Shown piece by piece: positions 19,349 through 29,302 of a stretch of DNA of 64,000 nucleotides. The stretch spans positions 1 to 64,000 of the forward strand of contig PKEY01000070.1 of the NCBI GenBank assembly GCA_002919265.1. The letters run 5' to 3'. The DNA is from Hyphomicrobiaceae bacterium. GTDB lineage: Bacteria; Pseudomonadota; Alphaproteobacteria; Rhizobiales; Hyphomicrobiaceae. A model generated the notes under the pieces. It saw only the letters and a list, made by a program, of their open reading frames with translations. It was not told the DNA's origin and did no database searches. Within the stretch, counting starts at the first letter, position 1. The number at the start of each line of letters is the position of its first letter. The translations under genes and the position numbers were made by a program.

Positions 19349-20146
19349 ATGAGACGTTCACAGGTACTCGGGATTGCAGTGGCACTAGGCGCCGGACTGG
19401 CGGCGTTCCTGGGCATGCGGGGTCTGTTGAACAAGCCGGCCACGGTCACAAAAACAGAATCAGTTGAACTTGCGCAAGTTCTGGTTGCGAGAACTGCAGT
19501 CTCGCTTGGACAGATCGTCAACGAGGGCAACTTCCGCTGGCAAGATTGGCCTAAGGAAGCGGTCGGAGCTAGCTTCATCACGAGAGCCAGCCGACCGGAT
19601 GCGATTAGCGCTTTAACAGGTGCCGTTGCACGCGCGCCCCTCCTCGCTGGCGAGCCCATCACGGACGAAAAATTGATCAAGCCAGGTGGTGGCGGCGTAT
19701 TGGCGGCCATCCTGACACCCGGTATGCGGGCCGTCTCAACAAAGATTTCCGAACAGACCGCAGCCGGAAAGCTCATTTTGCCAAATGACCACGTCGACGT
19801 GATCCTGATTCGCCGCACCCAGGGGGGCGAGGGGCATGTCAGCGAAGTCCTCTTCCGCAACGTTCGGGTGCTCGCCATTGGCCAAACCATTGAGGCTCGG
19901 GAAGGCAAGAAGGGCTCGGAGGGCAATGTGGCCACCCTTGAGCTGACACCGGCCCAGGCCGAACAGCTCGCGCTCGCCAATACCGTTGGGGAAATTACGC
20001 TTGTCCTCCGCAGCATTGCTGATGCGGCAGAAACACCGAGCGATCCAGGCCCAGATGCCACCCAACTAGCTGCCAGCAAATCTAAAGAGCGCGATACAAT
20101 CAGTGTGCTGCGTTACGGCGTAAAGTCCCGCGCTTACGTCAATTGA
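19349..20146 (+). CDS. cpaB: Flp pilus assembly protein CpaB
   Basis: N-terminal TM plus SAF-domain pattern VLVARTAVSLGQIVNEGNFRWQDWP; Tad synteny. Confidence 0.9.
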   Translation: MRRSQVLGIAVALGAGLAAFLGMRGLLNKPATVTKTESVELAQVLVARTAVSLGQIVNEGNFRWQDWPKEAVGASFITRASRPDAISALTGAVARAPLLAGEPITDEKLIKPGGGGVLAAILTPGMRAVSTKISEQTAAGKLILPNDHVDVILIRRTQGGEGHVSEVLFRNVRVLAIGQTIEAREGKKGSEGNVATLELTPAQAEQLALANTVGEITLVLRSIADAAETPSDPGPDATQLAASKSKERDTISVLRYGVKSRAYVN

Positions 20147-20219
20147 GTTCGTTTTTCCGAGTGAGTTCGCGTGTGTCAGTTGCGTCTCGAGTCGGGGTTC
20201 CGGTCAGAGGTCTTGATCC

Positions 20220-21764
20220 ATGCGGACGCTATTTCGGAGTTTCGGATTTGCGGGGCTCTTCGCAACCGCTGTCTTAGGATTTTATAGCGACGCAAGAGCG
20301 CGCGATAACGGCTATTACGCTATCGACCAGGCTACGCCAACGCGTACGCGTGGCCATAATTCGGTTCTGCGTATCCAGCGCAGCGAACTAGGTCAGAGCC
20401 GGGCTGTCCAGCTTGGCCGCAACAAATCCATGCTCATCGAGCTGCCGCAAGAGTTGCGCGATGTAGTGGTTTCGAACCCTGAGATTATCGATGCCGTCGT
20501 GCAAAGCTCGAACCGCGTCTACCTGATCGGCAAGGCAAACGGTCAGGCCAATGCGTTCTTCTTCGACAGTAACGGCGATCAAATTCTGACCCTGGAGGTT
20601 TTGGTTGAGCACGATACCGCGGCCCTCGACGCTCTCCTTAACCGCTTACTGCCGGGCGCTAACATCAAAACCGAGATTCTCAACGAAACCGTCATTCTGA
20701 CCGGTAGTGTTCGCAATCCTGCCGACGCCAATCGCGCCGCTGATATCGCTTCTCGCTTCATCGTCAGCAGTTCCTCAAGCAACAGCCGCGACAGCGCGAA
20801 GGTCATTAACATGCTCTCCGTCGCTGGCGAAGAGCAGGTCATGCTGCGTGTTACGGTGGCGGAGGTTCAACGCTCCGCGCTGAAGCAGCTCGGAATCAAC
20901 ATCGGAGCTATCGTCAACTCGGGTAACTTCATTACGACCCTACTTACCGAAAATTCGTTACCCCTTACGGCAGCTCGAGGACTAGGAACACTGCCGCTTC
21001 CTGGTATCAAAGACGGCGAACTCCGCCTTTATAATCAAGGACCAGAAAATGCCTTTGGCAATTCTGGTCTTGTGGGTGGTTGGACGAATAGTCGAAATAG
21101 CGTCCTAGGCACGATTCGTGCGCTTGAACGCAACGGCCTTCTAAAGACATTGGCCGAACCAAATTTGACCGCTGTATCTGGCGAGAGCGCAAAGTTCTTG
21201 GCTGGCGGCAAGTTTCCGATTCCCGTTCCTGACGGTGACGGTGGTTACGGCATTCAATTCGAGGAATTCGGCGTTCGGCTGACCTTCACTCCTCAAGTCC
21301 TCTCCGAAGGCCGCATCAGCCTCAAGATCGAAACTTCCGTCAGTGAGCTCACTAACGAAGGCGCGATAGTTATGGACAGCATCGCTGTCCCGGCTCTGAA
21401 GTCGCGTGAAGCTCAATCGACAGTTGAGCTACCTTCCGGTGGTTCACTCGCGATTGCCGGTCTTATTCGTGACGAGGTCCGTCAAAACATTGATGGTTTC
21501 CCAGGCCTCAAGAATCTCCCCGTTCTGGGCACCCTTTTCCGTAGCCGCGATTTCATCAAGGAAGAAACAGAGCTCGTCATAATCGTCACGCCGTACACTG
21601 TCAGGTCTGTATCGCGCGACCAGCTGGCACGCCCAGACGACGGGCTTGCACCGGCGACGGATATGAAGGCCAATTTCCTTGGTCATCTGAACCGGATCTA
21701 CGGCAGGATCGATCCGCTGCCGCAGGGCAGTTTAAAGGATGATTACGGATTTATTGTCGAATAA
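20220..21764 (+). CDS. cpaC: Tad secretin CpaC/RcpA
   Basis: Pil_N domain, BON-like segment, C-terminal secretin signature GGSLAIAGLIRDEVRQNIDGFPGLKNLPVLGTLFRSRDFIKEETELVIIVTPY. Confidence 0.95.
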   Translation: MRTLFRSFGFAGLFATAVLGFYSDARARDNGYYAIDQATPTRTRGHNSVLRIQRSELGQSRAVQLGRNKSMLIELPQELRDVVVSNPEIIDAVVQSSNRVYLIGKANGQANAFFFDSNGDQILTLEVLVEHDTAALDALLNRLLPGANIKTEILNETVILTGSVRNPADANRAADIASRFIVSSSSSNSRDSAKVINMLSVAGEEQVMLRVTVAEVQRSALKQLGINIGAIVNSGNFITTLLTENSLPLTAARGLGTLPLPGIKDGELRLYNQGPENAFGNSGLVGGWTNSRNSVLGTIRALERNGLLKTLAEPNLTAVSGESAKFLAGGKFPIPVPDGDGGYGIQFEEFGVRLTFTPQVLSEGRISLKIETSVSELTNEGAIVMDSIAVPALKSREAQSTVELPSGGSLAIAGLIRDEVRQNIDGFPGLKNLPVLGTLFRSRDFIKEETELVIIVTPYTVRSVSRDQLARPDDGLAPATDMKANFLGHLNRIYGRIDPLPQGSLKDDYGFIVE

Positions 21765-21786
21765 GAGCAGGCTGCGGAGTCGATCC

Positions 21787-22527
21787 ATGAAAGTTTGGGG
21801 CTTCAAGAATAGAACAGCCTGCGCCACGTTTCGGCGGACCGCTATGAATACTGCCGCAATTACCTTTACGGCATTAGCGGCAGCAGCCTGCATTCACAAT
21901 GACCAGGGATCCATGGTCGCTGGCTGGGCCATTACTGATCCGGCGCAACGGCACCCCATCATGGTCACAGCACACCCCGAGACCATTTCGTTTAGGGTTC
22001 CGCGAGGGTCATATGGCCTCACGCCTCAGCAACGCGCCCAGCTCACCGCATTTGCTGAGCGTCAGCTACCGCGTGATTCTCGAAACGGCAAAATCGTTAT
22101 TCATGCCCCGACCGGCTCGGGTAACGAAGTCGATTCGATGCAGGCTGTCGGCGAAATAAGAGAGTATCTGATCGAAGCCGGCTTTGACGCGCCTTCGGTG
22201 GCTCTTGAAACCTACCATGACCGCGGTCACCAGCCACCTATCCGCGTTTCTTACGTTCGGTACACCGCCGAGGCACCAGAGTGCGGCTATTGGGGCAGCA
22301 ATCTTGCGGAAGATCCGTTGAACGTCGGCGTGCCCAATCTGGGCTGCGCGACGCAAGCAAACTTTGCGGCCATGGTTTCGAACCCCGCTGATCTTCTCGG
22401 TCCACGGAACGAGACGGCGCGCAGCTCAGAACGCCGCGACGTGGTCTGGCAGAAGTACATCAAGGGTGATTCAACCGTCGCGAAAAAGTCCGAAGACGAG
22501 CGGGCCAAGGTCGATATTGGCAAGTGA
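21787..22527 (+). CDS. cpaD: CpaD pilus assembly lipoprotein-like
   Basis: Lipobox-like AAAAC; position between cpaC and cpaE; HAPTGSGNEVDSMQAVGEIREYLIEAG and CATQANFAAMVSNPADLLGPR typical of CpaD. Confidence 0.85.
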   Translation: MKVWGFKNRTACATFRRTAMNTAAITFTALAAAACIHNDQGSMVAGWAITDPAQRHPIMVTAHPETISFRVPRGSYGLTPQQRAQLTAFAERQLPRDSRNGKIVIHAPTGSGNEVDSMQAVGEIREYLIEAGFDAPSVALETYHDRGHQPPIRVSYVRYTAEAPECGYWGSNLAEDPLNVGVPNLGCATQANFAAMVSNPADLLGPRNETARSSERRDVVWQKYIKGDSTVAKKSEDERAKVDIGK

Positions 22528-22531
22528 GGGC

Positions 22532-23839
22532 ATGATGAGTAGTCACGCGTCATCTGAACTCCTGGATGCGCCTATCACTGATACGGATTTCGCGGCAGGT
22601 GTTGAGGCCGTTGAAGCGATGCGTGTGCGCGCACGGCCGATTCCCCGAATCACAATTCAAGTCTTCTGCGAGTTCGCGGAGACCGCCGCTGCGATGCAGA
22701 GCGCGGTGGAGGATCGACGTCTGGCCAAGACCCATGTCAACATTCAGATGGGTGGTATCCAGGCTGCGGTGGCGCATTTTGCCGATAACCCCACGCCGAA
22801 TTTGATTATTGTCGAGTCGTCTCTCGATCGCGGTGGCATGCTGACAGAGCTCGACCGGCTGGCAGAGACGTGCGACGCCGGGACCAAAGTCATTGTCGTC
22901 GGTCACCTCAACGACGTCGTGCTTTATCGCGAGCTGTTGAAGCGTGGCGTAAGCGAATATCTGGTCGCACCAGTTTCACCGCTTCAGCTCATGGAGAGCA
23001 TCTCAAATCTTTACACCGATCCAGAAACGGACCCTATCGGTCAGGTTATCGCCTTCATCGGAGCGAAAGGCGGGGTCGGCTCCTCGACCATTTGCCACAA
23101 TGTTGCTTGGACCATGTCCGAGCAGCTGAAAGCAGATGTCGTCATTGCGGATCTCGACCTCGCTTTCGGCACAGCAGGCCTCGATTTTAATCAAGATCCC
23201 GTCCAGGGAATTGCGGAAGCTCTGGCCACGCCTGAGCGACTGGACGAAGTACTACTGGAACGGCTGCTCACCAAATGCTCGGATTATCTGAGTATTTTTG
23301 CTGCCCCGGCTGTTCTGGATCGCGACTATGACGTTTCGCCTGATTCCTGCGATATCGTTCTTGATGTCGTCCGCCAAAACGTTCCCTACGCGGCTGTTGA
23401 CCTGCCGCATATGTGGACTAATTGGACCAAGCGCATTTTACTCAGTGCCGACGAGGTCGTGATAACTGCAGTGCCGGATCTTGCCAATCTGCGCAACGCA
23501 AAAAACCTTCTCGATTTGTTGCGGCAGCACCGCCACCATGACGGACCGCCTCATCTTGTCCTCAACATGGTCAATCTGCCGAGGCGGCCTGAGATCTCGG
23601 TCAAGGAGTTCTGTCAAAACCTCGATCTGAAGCCCGCAGCGATCATCGAATTCGATGCCGAGAATTTTGGGCAGGCTGCCAATAACGGTCAGATGATCGA
23701 GGAGCTTAACAAAAAGGCAAAAGCTGTTCAGCCATTGCGAGAGCTTGCGATGGCTCTGACCCATCGCAAGGATCTCGCGCAGCGCCAGCAAAAATCACCG
23801 CTCGCACCTCTGCTCGAAAAGCTGAAACTGAAGCGATAA
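22532..23839 (+). CDS. cpaE: CpaE/TadZ-like ATPase
   Basis: Receiver-like N-domain and deviant Walker A GAKGGVGSSTICHN; Tad synteny. Confidence 0.9.
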   Translation: MMSSHASSELLDAPITDTDFAAGVEAVEAMRVRARPIPRITIQVFCEFAETAAAMQSAVEDRRLAKTHVNIQMGGIQAAVAHFADNPTPNLIIVESSLDRGGMLTELDRLAETCDAGTKVIVVGHLNDVVLYRELLKRGVSEYLVAPVSPLQLMESISNLYTDPETDPIGQVIAFIGAKGGVGSSTICHNVAWTMSEQLKADVVIADLDLAFGTAGLDFNQDPVQGIAEALATPERLDEVLLERLLTKCSDYLSIFAAPAVLDRDYDVSPDSCDIVLDVVRQNVPYAAVDLPHMWTNWTKRILLSADEVVITAVPDLANLRNAKNLLDLLRQHRHHDGPPHLVLNMVNLPRRPEISVKEFCQNLDLKPAAIIEFDAENFGQAANNGQMIEELNKKAKAVQPLRELAMALTHRKDLAQRQQKSPLAPLLEKLKLKR

Positions 23840-23851
23840 GAGTTTACGAGT

Positions 23852-25312
23852 ATGTTTGGTAAGCGTTCGAGTACCGCCGTATCGCGCAAGTTTTCAGCGC
23901 CTCAGCCAGCGCCCGCCGTAACTGCCACGGCTGTTGTCGAAGCTCCTTCACCTTCGGCACCTCCGCGGCGCCAGGAGTTCGAGCTCGAACCCCAAAGGCG
24001 CCACTCGGAAGAATACTACGACGTCAAGACAACCGTATTTAACGCGCTGATCGATACGATCGACCTGACCCAGCTCGCCAAGCTGGAGCCAGCGTCGGCA
24101 CGCGAAGAAATTCGAGACATCGTCAGCGAGATTATCCAGCTCAAAAACGTTGTGATGTCCATCGCGGAGCAAGAAGAGCTCCTTGAGGACATCTGCAACG
24201 ACGTCTTGGGGTATGGCCCCCTCGAGCCCCTGCTCGCCCGCGATGACATCGCTGACATCATGGTCAACGGCGCGGAGACGACCTACATCGAGGTCGGCGG
24301 CAAGGTGGTCCGCACGAATGTGCGCTTTGCAGACAATCAGCAGCTGCTCAACATTTGCCAACGCATCGTCAGCCAGGTTGGCCGCCGCGTCGATGAATCC
24401 AGCCCAATCTGCGATGCGCGCTTGCCGGATGGATCGCGCGTAAACGTTATTGTTCCGCCGCTGGCCATCGATGGCCCAGTTCTGACAATTCGCAAATTCA
24501 AGAAAGACCGGCTGAAGCTGGATCAGCTCGTTCAATTCGGCTCGATTTCGCCGGAAGCGAAAACACTTCTCGAAATCATCGGGCGTGTTCGCTGCAACGT
24601 CATCGTCTCAGGCGGCACGGGCTCTGGCAAAACCACGCTTCTCAACTGTCTTTCGAGCTGCATCGATCCCGATGAGCGGATTATTACTTGTGAGGACTCA
24701 GCGGAGCTGCAGCTTCAGCAGCCGCACGTTGTGCGTCTTGAGACACGGCCGCCGAACCTCGAAGGTGAAGGCCAGGTCACCATGCGTGACCTCGTCAGAA
24801 ACTGCCTTCGTATGCGGCCCGAGCGCATCATCGTCGGCGAGGTTCGCGGACCCGAAGCGTTCGACCTGCTTCAGGCCATGAATACCGGCCACGATGGTTC
24901 GATGGGTACACTCCACGCAAACAGCCCGCGTGAGGCGATCAGCCGTCTCGAGTCGATGATCATGATGGGCGGGTTTACGCTGCCCACGAAAACCATCCGC
25001 GAAATGATCACGGGCGCCGTGGACATCATCGTGCAGGCAGCCCGACTACGCGATGGATCTCGCAAGATCACGCACATCACCGAAGTGGTCGGCATGGAAG
25101 GTGACGTCGTGATCATGCAGGATTTGATGGTTTTCGAAATCCTCGGCGAAGACCCAAAAACCGGAAAGATCATCGGTCGCCACCGTTCCACCGGCATAGC
25201 CCGGCCGCGGTTCTGGGAGCGCGCAGAATACTATGGGGAGCAGCACCGCCTCGCCGAGGCTTTGGCCGCTGCCGAGGTGGGCGATGAAAACGGCAACCCG
25301 CTGGGAGCGTAG
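23852..25312 (+). CDS. cpaF: CpaF/TadA secretion ATPase
   Basis: Walker [13 protein letters not shown], Asp/His boxes, [41 protein letters not shown]. Confidence 0.97.
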   Translation: MFGKRSSTAVSRKFSAPQPAPAVTATAVVEAPSPSAPPRRQEFELEPQRRHSEEYYDVKTTVFNALIDTIDLTQLAKLEPASAREEIRDIVSEIIQLKNVVMSIAEQEELLEDICNDVLGYGPLEPLLARDDIADIMVNGAETTYIEVGGKVVRTNVRFADNQQLLNICQRIVSQVGRRVDESSPICDARLPDGSRVNVIVPPLAIDGPVLTIRKFKKDRLKLDQLVQFGSISPEAKTLLEIIGRVRCNVIVSGGTGSGKTTLLNCLSSCIDPDERIITCEDSAELQLQQPHVVRLETRPPNLEGEGQVTMRDLVRNCLRMRPERIIVGEVRGPEAFDLLQAMNTGHDGSMGTLHANSPREAISRLESMIMMGGFTLPTKTIREMITGAVDIIVQAARLRDGSRKITHITEVVGMEGDVVIMQDLMVFEILGEDPKTGKIIGRHRSTGIARPRFWERAEYYGEQHRLAEALAAAEVGDENGNPLGA

Positions 25313-25314
25313 CC

Positions 25315-26313
25315 GTGATTGCGGAAGATCTCAGCCAGATCGCCGTGCTTGCACTCGGTGCGGTCGCCATAGGGGCGCTGGCCTACAGCCTGCTTTATCC
25401 TTATGTCTCCGGAGAAAAGCAGGCTGTAAAGCGCCGCCAGGTCATAGTAGAACAAAAAACGCCCCGCCTTGCGAGAACGCCTCAAAACGAGCAGGCATCG
25501 CACCGACGAAAAGCTGTCGCTGAAACCCTGAAAGAACTAGAAGAGCGTCAGAAGGCCAAGGAAAAGCCCACACTGCGCTTGCGACTCCAGCAGGCGGGGC
25601 TCGACATCTCTCCACGCGCCTTTTGGATTGCGAGCGCGATTTCTGGAGCGCTCACAGCCCTTTTGATGATGCTTGTGTTTCCGACGGTGCCTCTCATTAC
25701 AGCTGCCATCGGGGCTTTCGCCGGCACATTCGGCTTACCTCGCTGGATTCTCAACAAACTGATAAAGCGGCGACAAGCCAAATTCCTTGACGAATTCGCA
25801 AACGCGATCGACGTCATCGTCCGCGGCGTCAAGTCGGGCCTTCCCCTGAACGACTGCCTCGGAATTATCGCTCGGGAAAGCCCTGAACCTCTTTGCACGG
25901 AGTTCCGTGAGCTTGTTGAACAGCAGCGCGTAGGTGTCCCGCTTTCGGAATGCTTCGAGAAAATGATGCTGCGCGTTCCCCTACCGGAAGTGAAGTTTTT
26001 TGCTATCGTGGTCGCCATTCAGCAGCAATCGGGCGGTAGCTTGTCTGAGGCGCTTGGCAACCTGGCGGGTGTCCTGCGGGACCGCAAGCGACTGCAGGCG
26101 AAGGTGAAAGCACTTTCTGCAGAGGCAAAGGCTTCCGCAGCCGTGCTCGGCGCTTTGCCGTTCCTTGTGATGCTGATGGTCTATATCTCGACGCCTGATT
26201 ACATATCGCTGCTTTGGACAACGAAATCCGGGCAATTCATGCTCGCTTTTGCCGCCTGCTGGATGACCATCGGCATAGCGGTCATGAAGAAAATGATTAA
26301 CTTCAAATACTAA
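25315..26313 (+). CDS. tadB: TadB inner-membrane platform protein
   Basis: GspF-type region FANAIDVIVRGVKSGLPLNDCLGIIARE; directly after cpaF. Confidence 0.92.
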   Translation: MIAEDLSQIAVLALGAVAIGALAYSLLYPYVSGEKQAVKRRQVIVEQKTPRLARTPQNEQASHRRKAVAETLKELEERQKAKEKPTLRLRLQQAGLDISPRAFWIASAISGALTALLMMLVFPTVPLITAAIGAFAGTFGLPRWILNKLIKRRQAKFLDEFANAIDVIVRGVKSGLPLNDCLGIIARESPEPLCTEFRELVEQQRVGVPLSECFEKMMLRVPLPEVKFFAIVVAIQQQSGGSLSEALGNLAGVLRDRKRLQAKVKALSAEAKASAAVLGALPFLVMLMVYISTPDYISLLWTTKSGQFMLAFAACWMTIGIAVMKKMINFKY

Positions 26314-26365
26314 ATTGCGATCAAAGCGCGGCTTGGGGTGTGTCTAGCGTAAAGAGGCAGCTGTC

Positions 26366-27346
26366 ATGATGGACGTCATTGAAGCGGTAATGCAGCCGCA
26401 GTTCATCGTCACGACAGCTGCTGCCGTGGCCGCCTTCGCTACTGTCTTGACTCTCATTACACCACTGCTCAGCCGCGATCGAATGAGCCAGCGCATGAAA
26501 GTCATGGCGCTGGAACGCGACAAGCTACGGGCGGCCCGCATTGCCGATCTCAAGATGGGCGGAGAGTCACCCACGCGTCTGAGGCAAGCGCCCAAGGGAT
26601 TCATGCAAGAGCTTGTTGACCGCCTCAATCTGCGGTCCGTTTTCGAAACCGAGGAGCTCAAAGCCAAGCTCAAGATGGCAGGCTTGAGGGGGCAGGCGCC
26701 GCTCGTCACCTATATGTTTTTCCGGGTGGTTATGCCCATCATCCTGACGATCGTTGCCCTGTTCTACATGTTTGTCGTGCTGACGAACTTGACCTATCCA
26801 CCGATCGTCAAGATTGCCATCGCTCTCGGCGTCGGGTTTGGAGGCTTCTACCTCCCGAACCTTATGCTCGAAAACCTTATCCAGAGGCGGCAGGCATCGC
26901 TCAAGGAGGCATTTCCTGACGCTCTCGACATGTTGCTGATATGCGTACAGGCCGGTATGTCAATCGAGGCGGCGTTCGGAAAGATTGCCAAGGAAATTGC
27001 CAATCAGTCGGTCGAGCTGGCAGAGGAATTCAGCCTGACAACCGCCGAGTTGTCCTACCTGAGCGATCGGCGTCAGGCTTATGAAAACCTTGGCAAGCGA
27101 ACGGGAATTGCGGGCATAAAAGCCGTCGCAACAGCGCTCATCCAGGCTGAACGGTACGGTACGCCTGTTGGTCAAGCGCTGCGTGTCATGGCAAAAGAGA
27201 ACCGCGACATGCGCATGTCCGAAGCCGAAAAGAAAGCCGCGGCGCTTCCCCCAAAATTGACGGTGCCAATGATCGTCTTCTTCCTACCAGTGCTTTTTAT
27301 TGTCATTCTCGGGCCGGCGATCATTCAGGTCATGAAGCTCGGTTGA
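26366..27346 (+). CDS. tadC: TadC inner-membrane platform protein
   Basis: GspF-type region FPDALDMLLICVQAGMSIEAAFGKIAKE; end of Tad arm. Confidence 0.92.
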   Translation: MMDVIEAVMQPQFIVTTAAAVAAFATVLTLITPLLSRDRMSQRMKVMALERDKLRAARIADLKMGGESPTRLRQAPKGFMQELVDRLNLRSVFETEELKAKLKMAGLRGQAPLVTYMFFRVVMPIILTIVALFYMFVVLTNLTYPPIVKIAIALGVGFGGFYLPNLMLENLIQRRQASLKEAFPDALDMLLICVQAGMSIEAAFGKIAKEIANQSVELAEEFSLTTAELSYLSDRRQAYENLGKRTGIAGIKAVATALIQAERYGTPVGQALRVMAKENRDMRMSEAEKKAAALPPKLTVPMIVFFLPVLFIVILGPAIIQVMKLG

Positions 27347-27363
27347 TCGCGATAGCAAAGAAA

Positions 27364-27406
27364 AAACGGCCCTCACTCCAATTCGCTTTTGGAGTAAGGG
27401 CCGTTT
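27364..27406. terminator. Bidirectional terminator between convergent genes
   Basis: aaacggccctcactcc ... ggagtaagggccgttt: 16-bp stem with a single mismatch, A-rich before and T-rich after. Confidence 0.85.
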
Positions 27407-27415
27407 CCTGGACAG

Positions 27416-28621
27416 TTACTTCTTCACAAGCGAGCACTTGCTCTCGGACAGAGGTTGCGCCGCCTGATCACCCGGGATTGTACGGACGATCTTGTAATAG
27501 TCCCACGGCCCTTTGGACTCTTCCGGCTTCTTCACTTCGACGAGATACATGTCGTGGATCAAACGCCCGTCTTCACGGATCTTTGCACCTTTAGCGAAGA
27601 AATCGTCGACCGGCATTTCGCGCATTTTCTCGGCAACGACCTTGCCGTCGTCCGTGCCGGCTGCCTCGACTGCCTTCAGATAATGCAGAACTGACGAATA
27701 GACGCCCGCCTGCACCATGCCGGGCTTGCGGCCTGTTTTTTCCTCGTAGCGCTTCGCGAATTCGCGGCTAGCATCGTCACGATCCCAATAATAGGCCGTG
27801 GTGGCCACAAGTCCCTTTGCGCCGGAAAGGCCCATCGCGTGTACGTCGCTGATGACAAGTACTAGCCCGACGATTTTCTGCCCGCTATCGGCCAATCCGA
27901 ACTCAGAGGCCTGCTTCACGGCGTTCACCGTGTCCAGGCCAGCGTTCGCGAGACCAACGATCTGCGCGCCGGAGCTTTGCGCCTGAAGGAGGAAGGACGA
28001 AAAATCGCTTGAGCCGGTGGGATGCCGAACCTCTCCGAGTACCTTCCCCCCACCCGCAGTGACCTCCTTGGTCAAATCGGCTGCCATTTGATGGCCGAAC
28101 GCATAGTCGGCAACCAGCAGGAACCATTCCTTGCCGCCTTCCTGCAAAATGGCGCGGGCACTGCCAATGGCTTGCGAATAGGTATCAAAAGTCCAATGGA
28201 ATCCCGTCGGTGAGCAATCCTCGTTTGTCAAACGGGTCGTTGCCGGACCCGAATGAAGCGCGATCTTGCCGCGCTCTTTGGTCAGGTTCTGAACGGCCAG
28301 GGCGACCGCGGAGTTGGTGAGATCTGCAAACGCGTCGACGCCCTCAACGTCCATCCACTGACGCGCGATGTTGGAGGCGATATCGACTTTGTTCTGGTGG
28401 TCTGCAGAAAGCACCTCTATCGGCTTACCGAGAACCTTCCCGCCGAAGTCCTCCACGGCCATGCGTGCCGCAATCACCGAGCCGGTGCCACCGAAATCCG
28501 CGTACAATCCGGATTGGTCGTTCAAGACGCCGATCTTGACAACGTCTCCCGAGATCTGGGCCGAAGCCGTTCCGGCGCAGAGACATGAGGCTGCCAGCAA
28601 GGTCAGCCACCCTTGGCGCAT
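27416..28621 (-). CDS. ABC transporter substrate-binding protein, branched-chain amino acid/LivK family
   Basis: Signal peptide MRQGWLTLLAASCLCAGTASA; Peripla_BP_6 pattern VVKIGVLNDQSGLYADFGGTGSVIAARMAVEDFGG. Confidence 0.9.
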   Translation of the reverse strand: MRQGWLTLLAASCLCAGTASAQISGDVVKIGVLNDQSGLYADFGGTGSVIAARMAVEDFGGKVLGKPIEVLSADHQNKVDIASNIARQWMDVEGVDAFADLTNSAVALAVQNLTKERGKIALHSGPATTRLTNEDCSPTGFHWTFDTYSQAIGSARAILQEGGKEWFLLVADYAFGHQMAADLTKEVTAGGGKVLGEVRHPTGSSDFSSFLLQAQSSGAQIVGLANAGLDTVNAVKQASEFGLADSGQKIVGLVLVISDVHAMGLSGAKGLVATTAYYWDRDDASREFAKRYEEKTGRKPGMVQAGVYSSVLHYLKAVEAAGTDDGKVVAEKMREMPVDDFFAKGAKIREDGRLIHDMYLVEVKKPEESKGPWDYYKIVRTIPGDQAAQPLSESKCSLVKK

Positions 28622-28739
28622 CGTTACTCTCCCCTTCAAAAAATTGATGTTAGGGGTTGTACGATTGCGCGAAGGAGGATGATAGGCAAGCTGTCTATTC
28701 GTTTGTCCGTAGGATCGGCCAGAGAAAGGAACACTCTAG

Positions 28740-29153
28740 TCAGATTCTTTGATGGCGCGCTTTAGCTGCCCGCTCAAGAGCTGCGCAGACCAGCGCGTCG
28801 AGATTGAGTTTTTCGGCCAGCATGTCGAGGAAGCGCACTTCCTCAAGCTTTACCTTCAGGTCCGACGCAGCAACCTCGGCGGCCAGAACGTAGGCAGTTT
28901 CCCGTAGACGTTGCGGCAATGCCTCAGCAATTTGCTCAAGGACGCTCTGTAGACCATCAGGCTTTGCGAGCGCCGCACCGCACTCCTGGGCTTTCCGCAC
29001 AAGCCATTCCTGGTCGTAGCCGTGAAACGGAGGCAGCTGCTGCACGATGGAGCCGATCCGGGACAACTCGTCGTCGGTCATGGCGCGATCCACCGCAGAG
29101 GTGGTGATCATAGTATAAACGAGCGCCTCCTGCGGCGACAGGCGAGCAGTCAT
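28740..29153 (-). CDS. TerB family tellurite-resistance-like protein
   Basis: 137-aa helical protein, MTARLSPQEALVYTMITTSAVDRAMTDDELSRIGSIVQQLP pattern. Confidence 0.7.
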   Translation of the reverse strand: MTARLSPQEALVYTMITTSAVDRAMTDDELSRIGSIVQQLPPFHGYDQEWLVRKAQECGAALAKPDGLQSVLEQIAEALPQRLRETAYVLAAEVAASDLKVKLEEVRFLDMLAEKLNLDALVCAALERAAKARHQRI

Positions 29154-29302
29154 GGGTCTCCCCTTTCAAGCATCCATTTTTCTTCATTAGCACACGTCAT
29201 GAAGACATGAATGCGACCCATACGATTGACGCCCAAAACGCAGGCACATAGGTTGCGCCGCAAACAATCTCAACCCGAGGCCTCGGACTTGTACGTTCGC
29301 TC

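Noticed and set aside
19297-20079. 260-aa minus-strand ORF over cpaB
   Set aside because: Ser/Ala/Arg-rich shadow frame; cpaB on the plus strand fits the Tad synteny.
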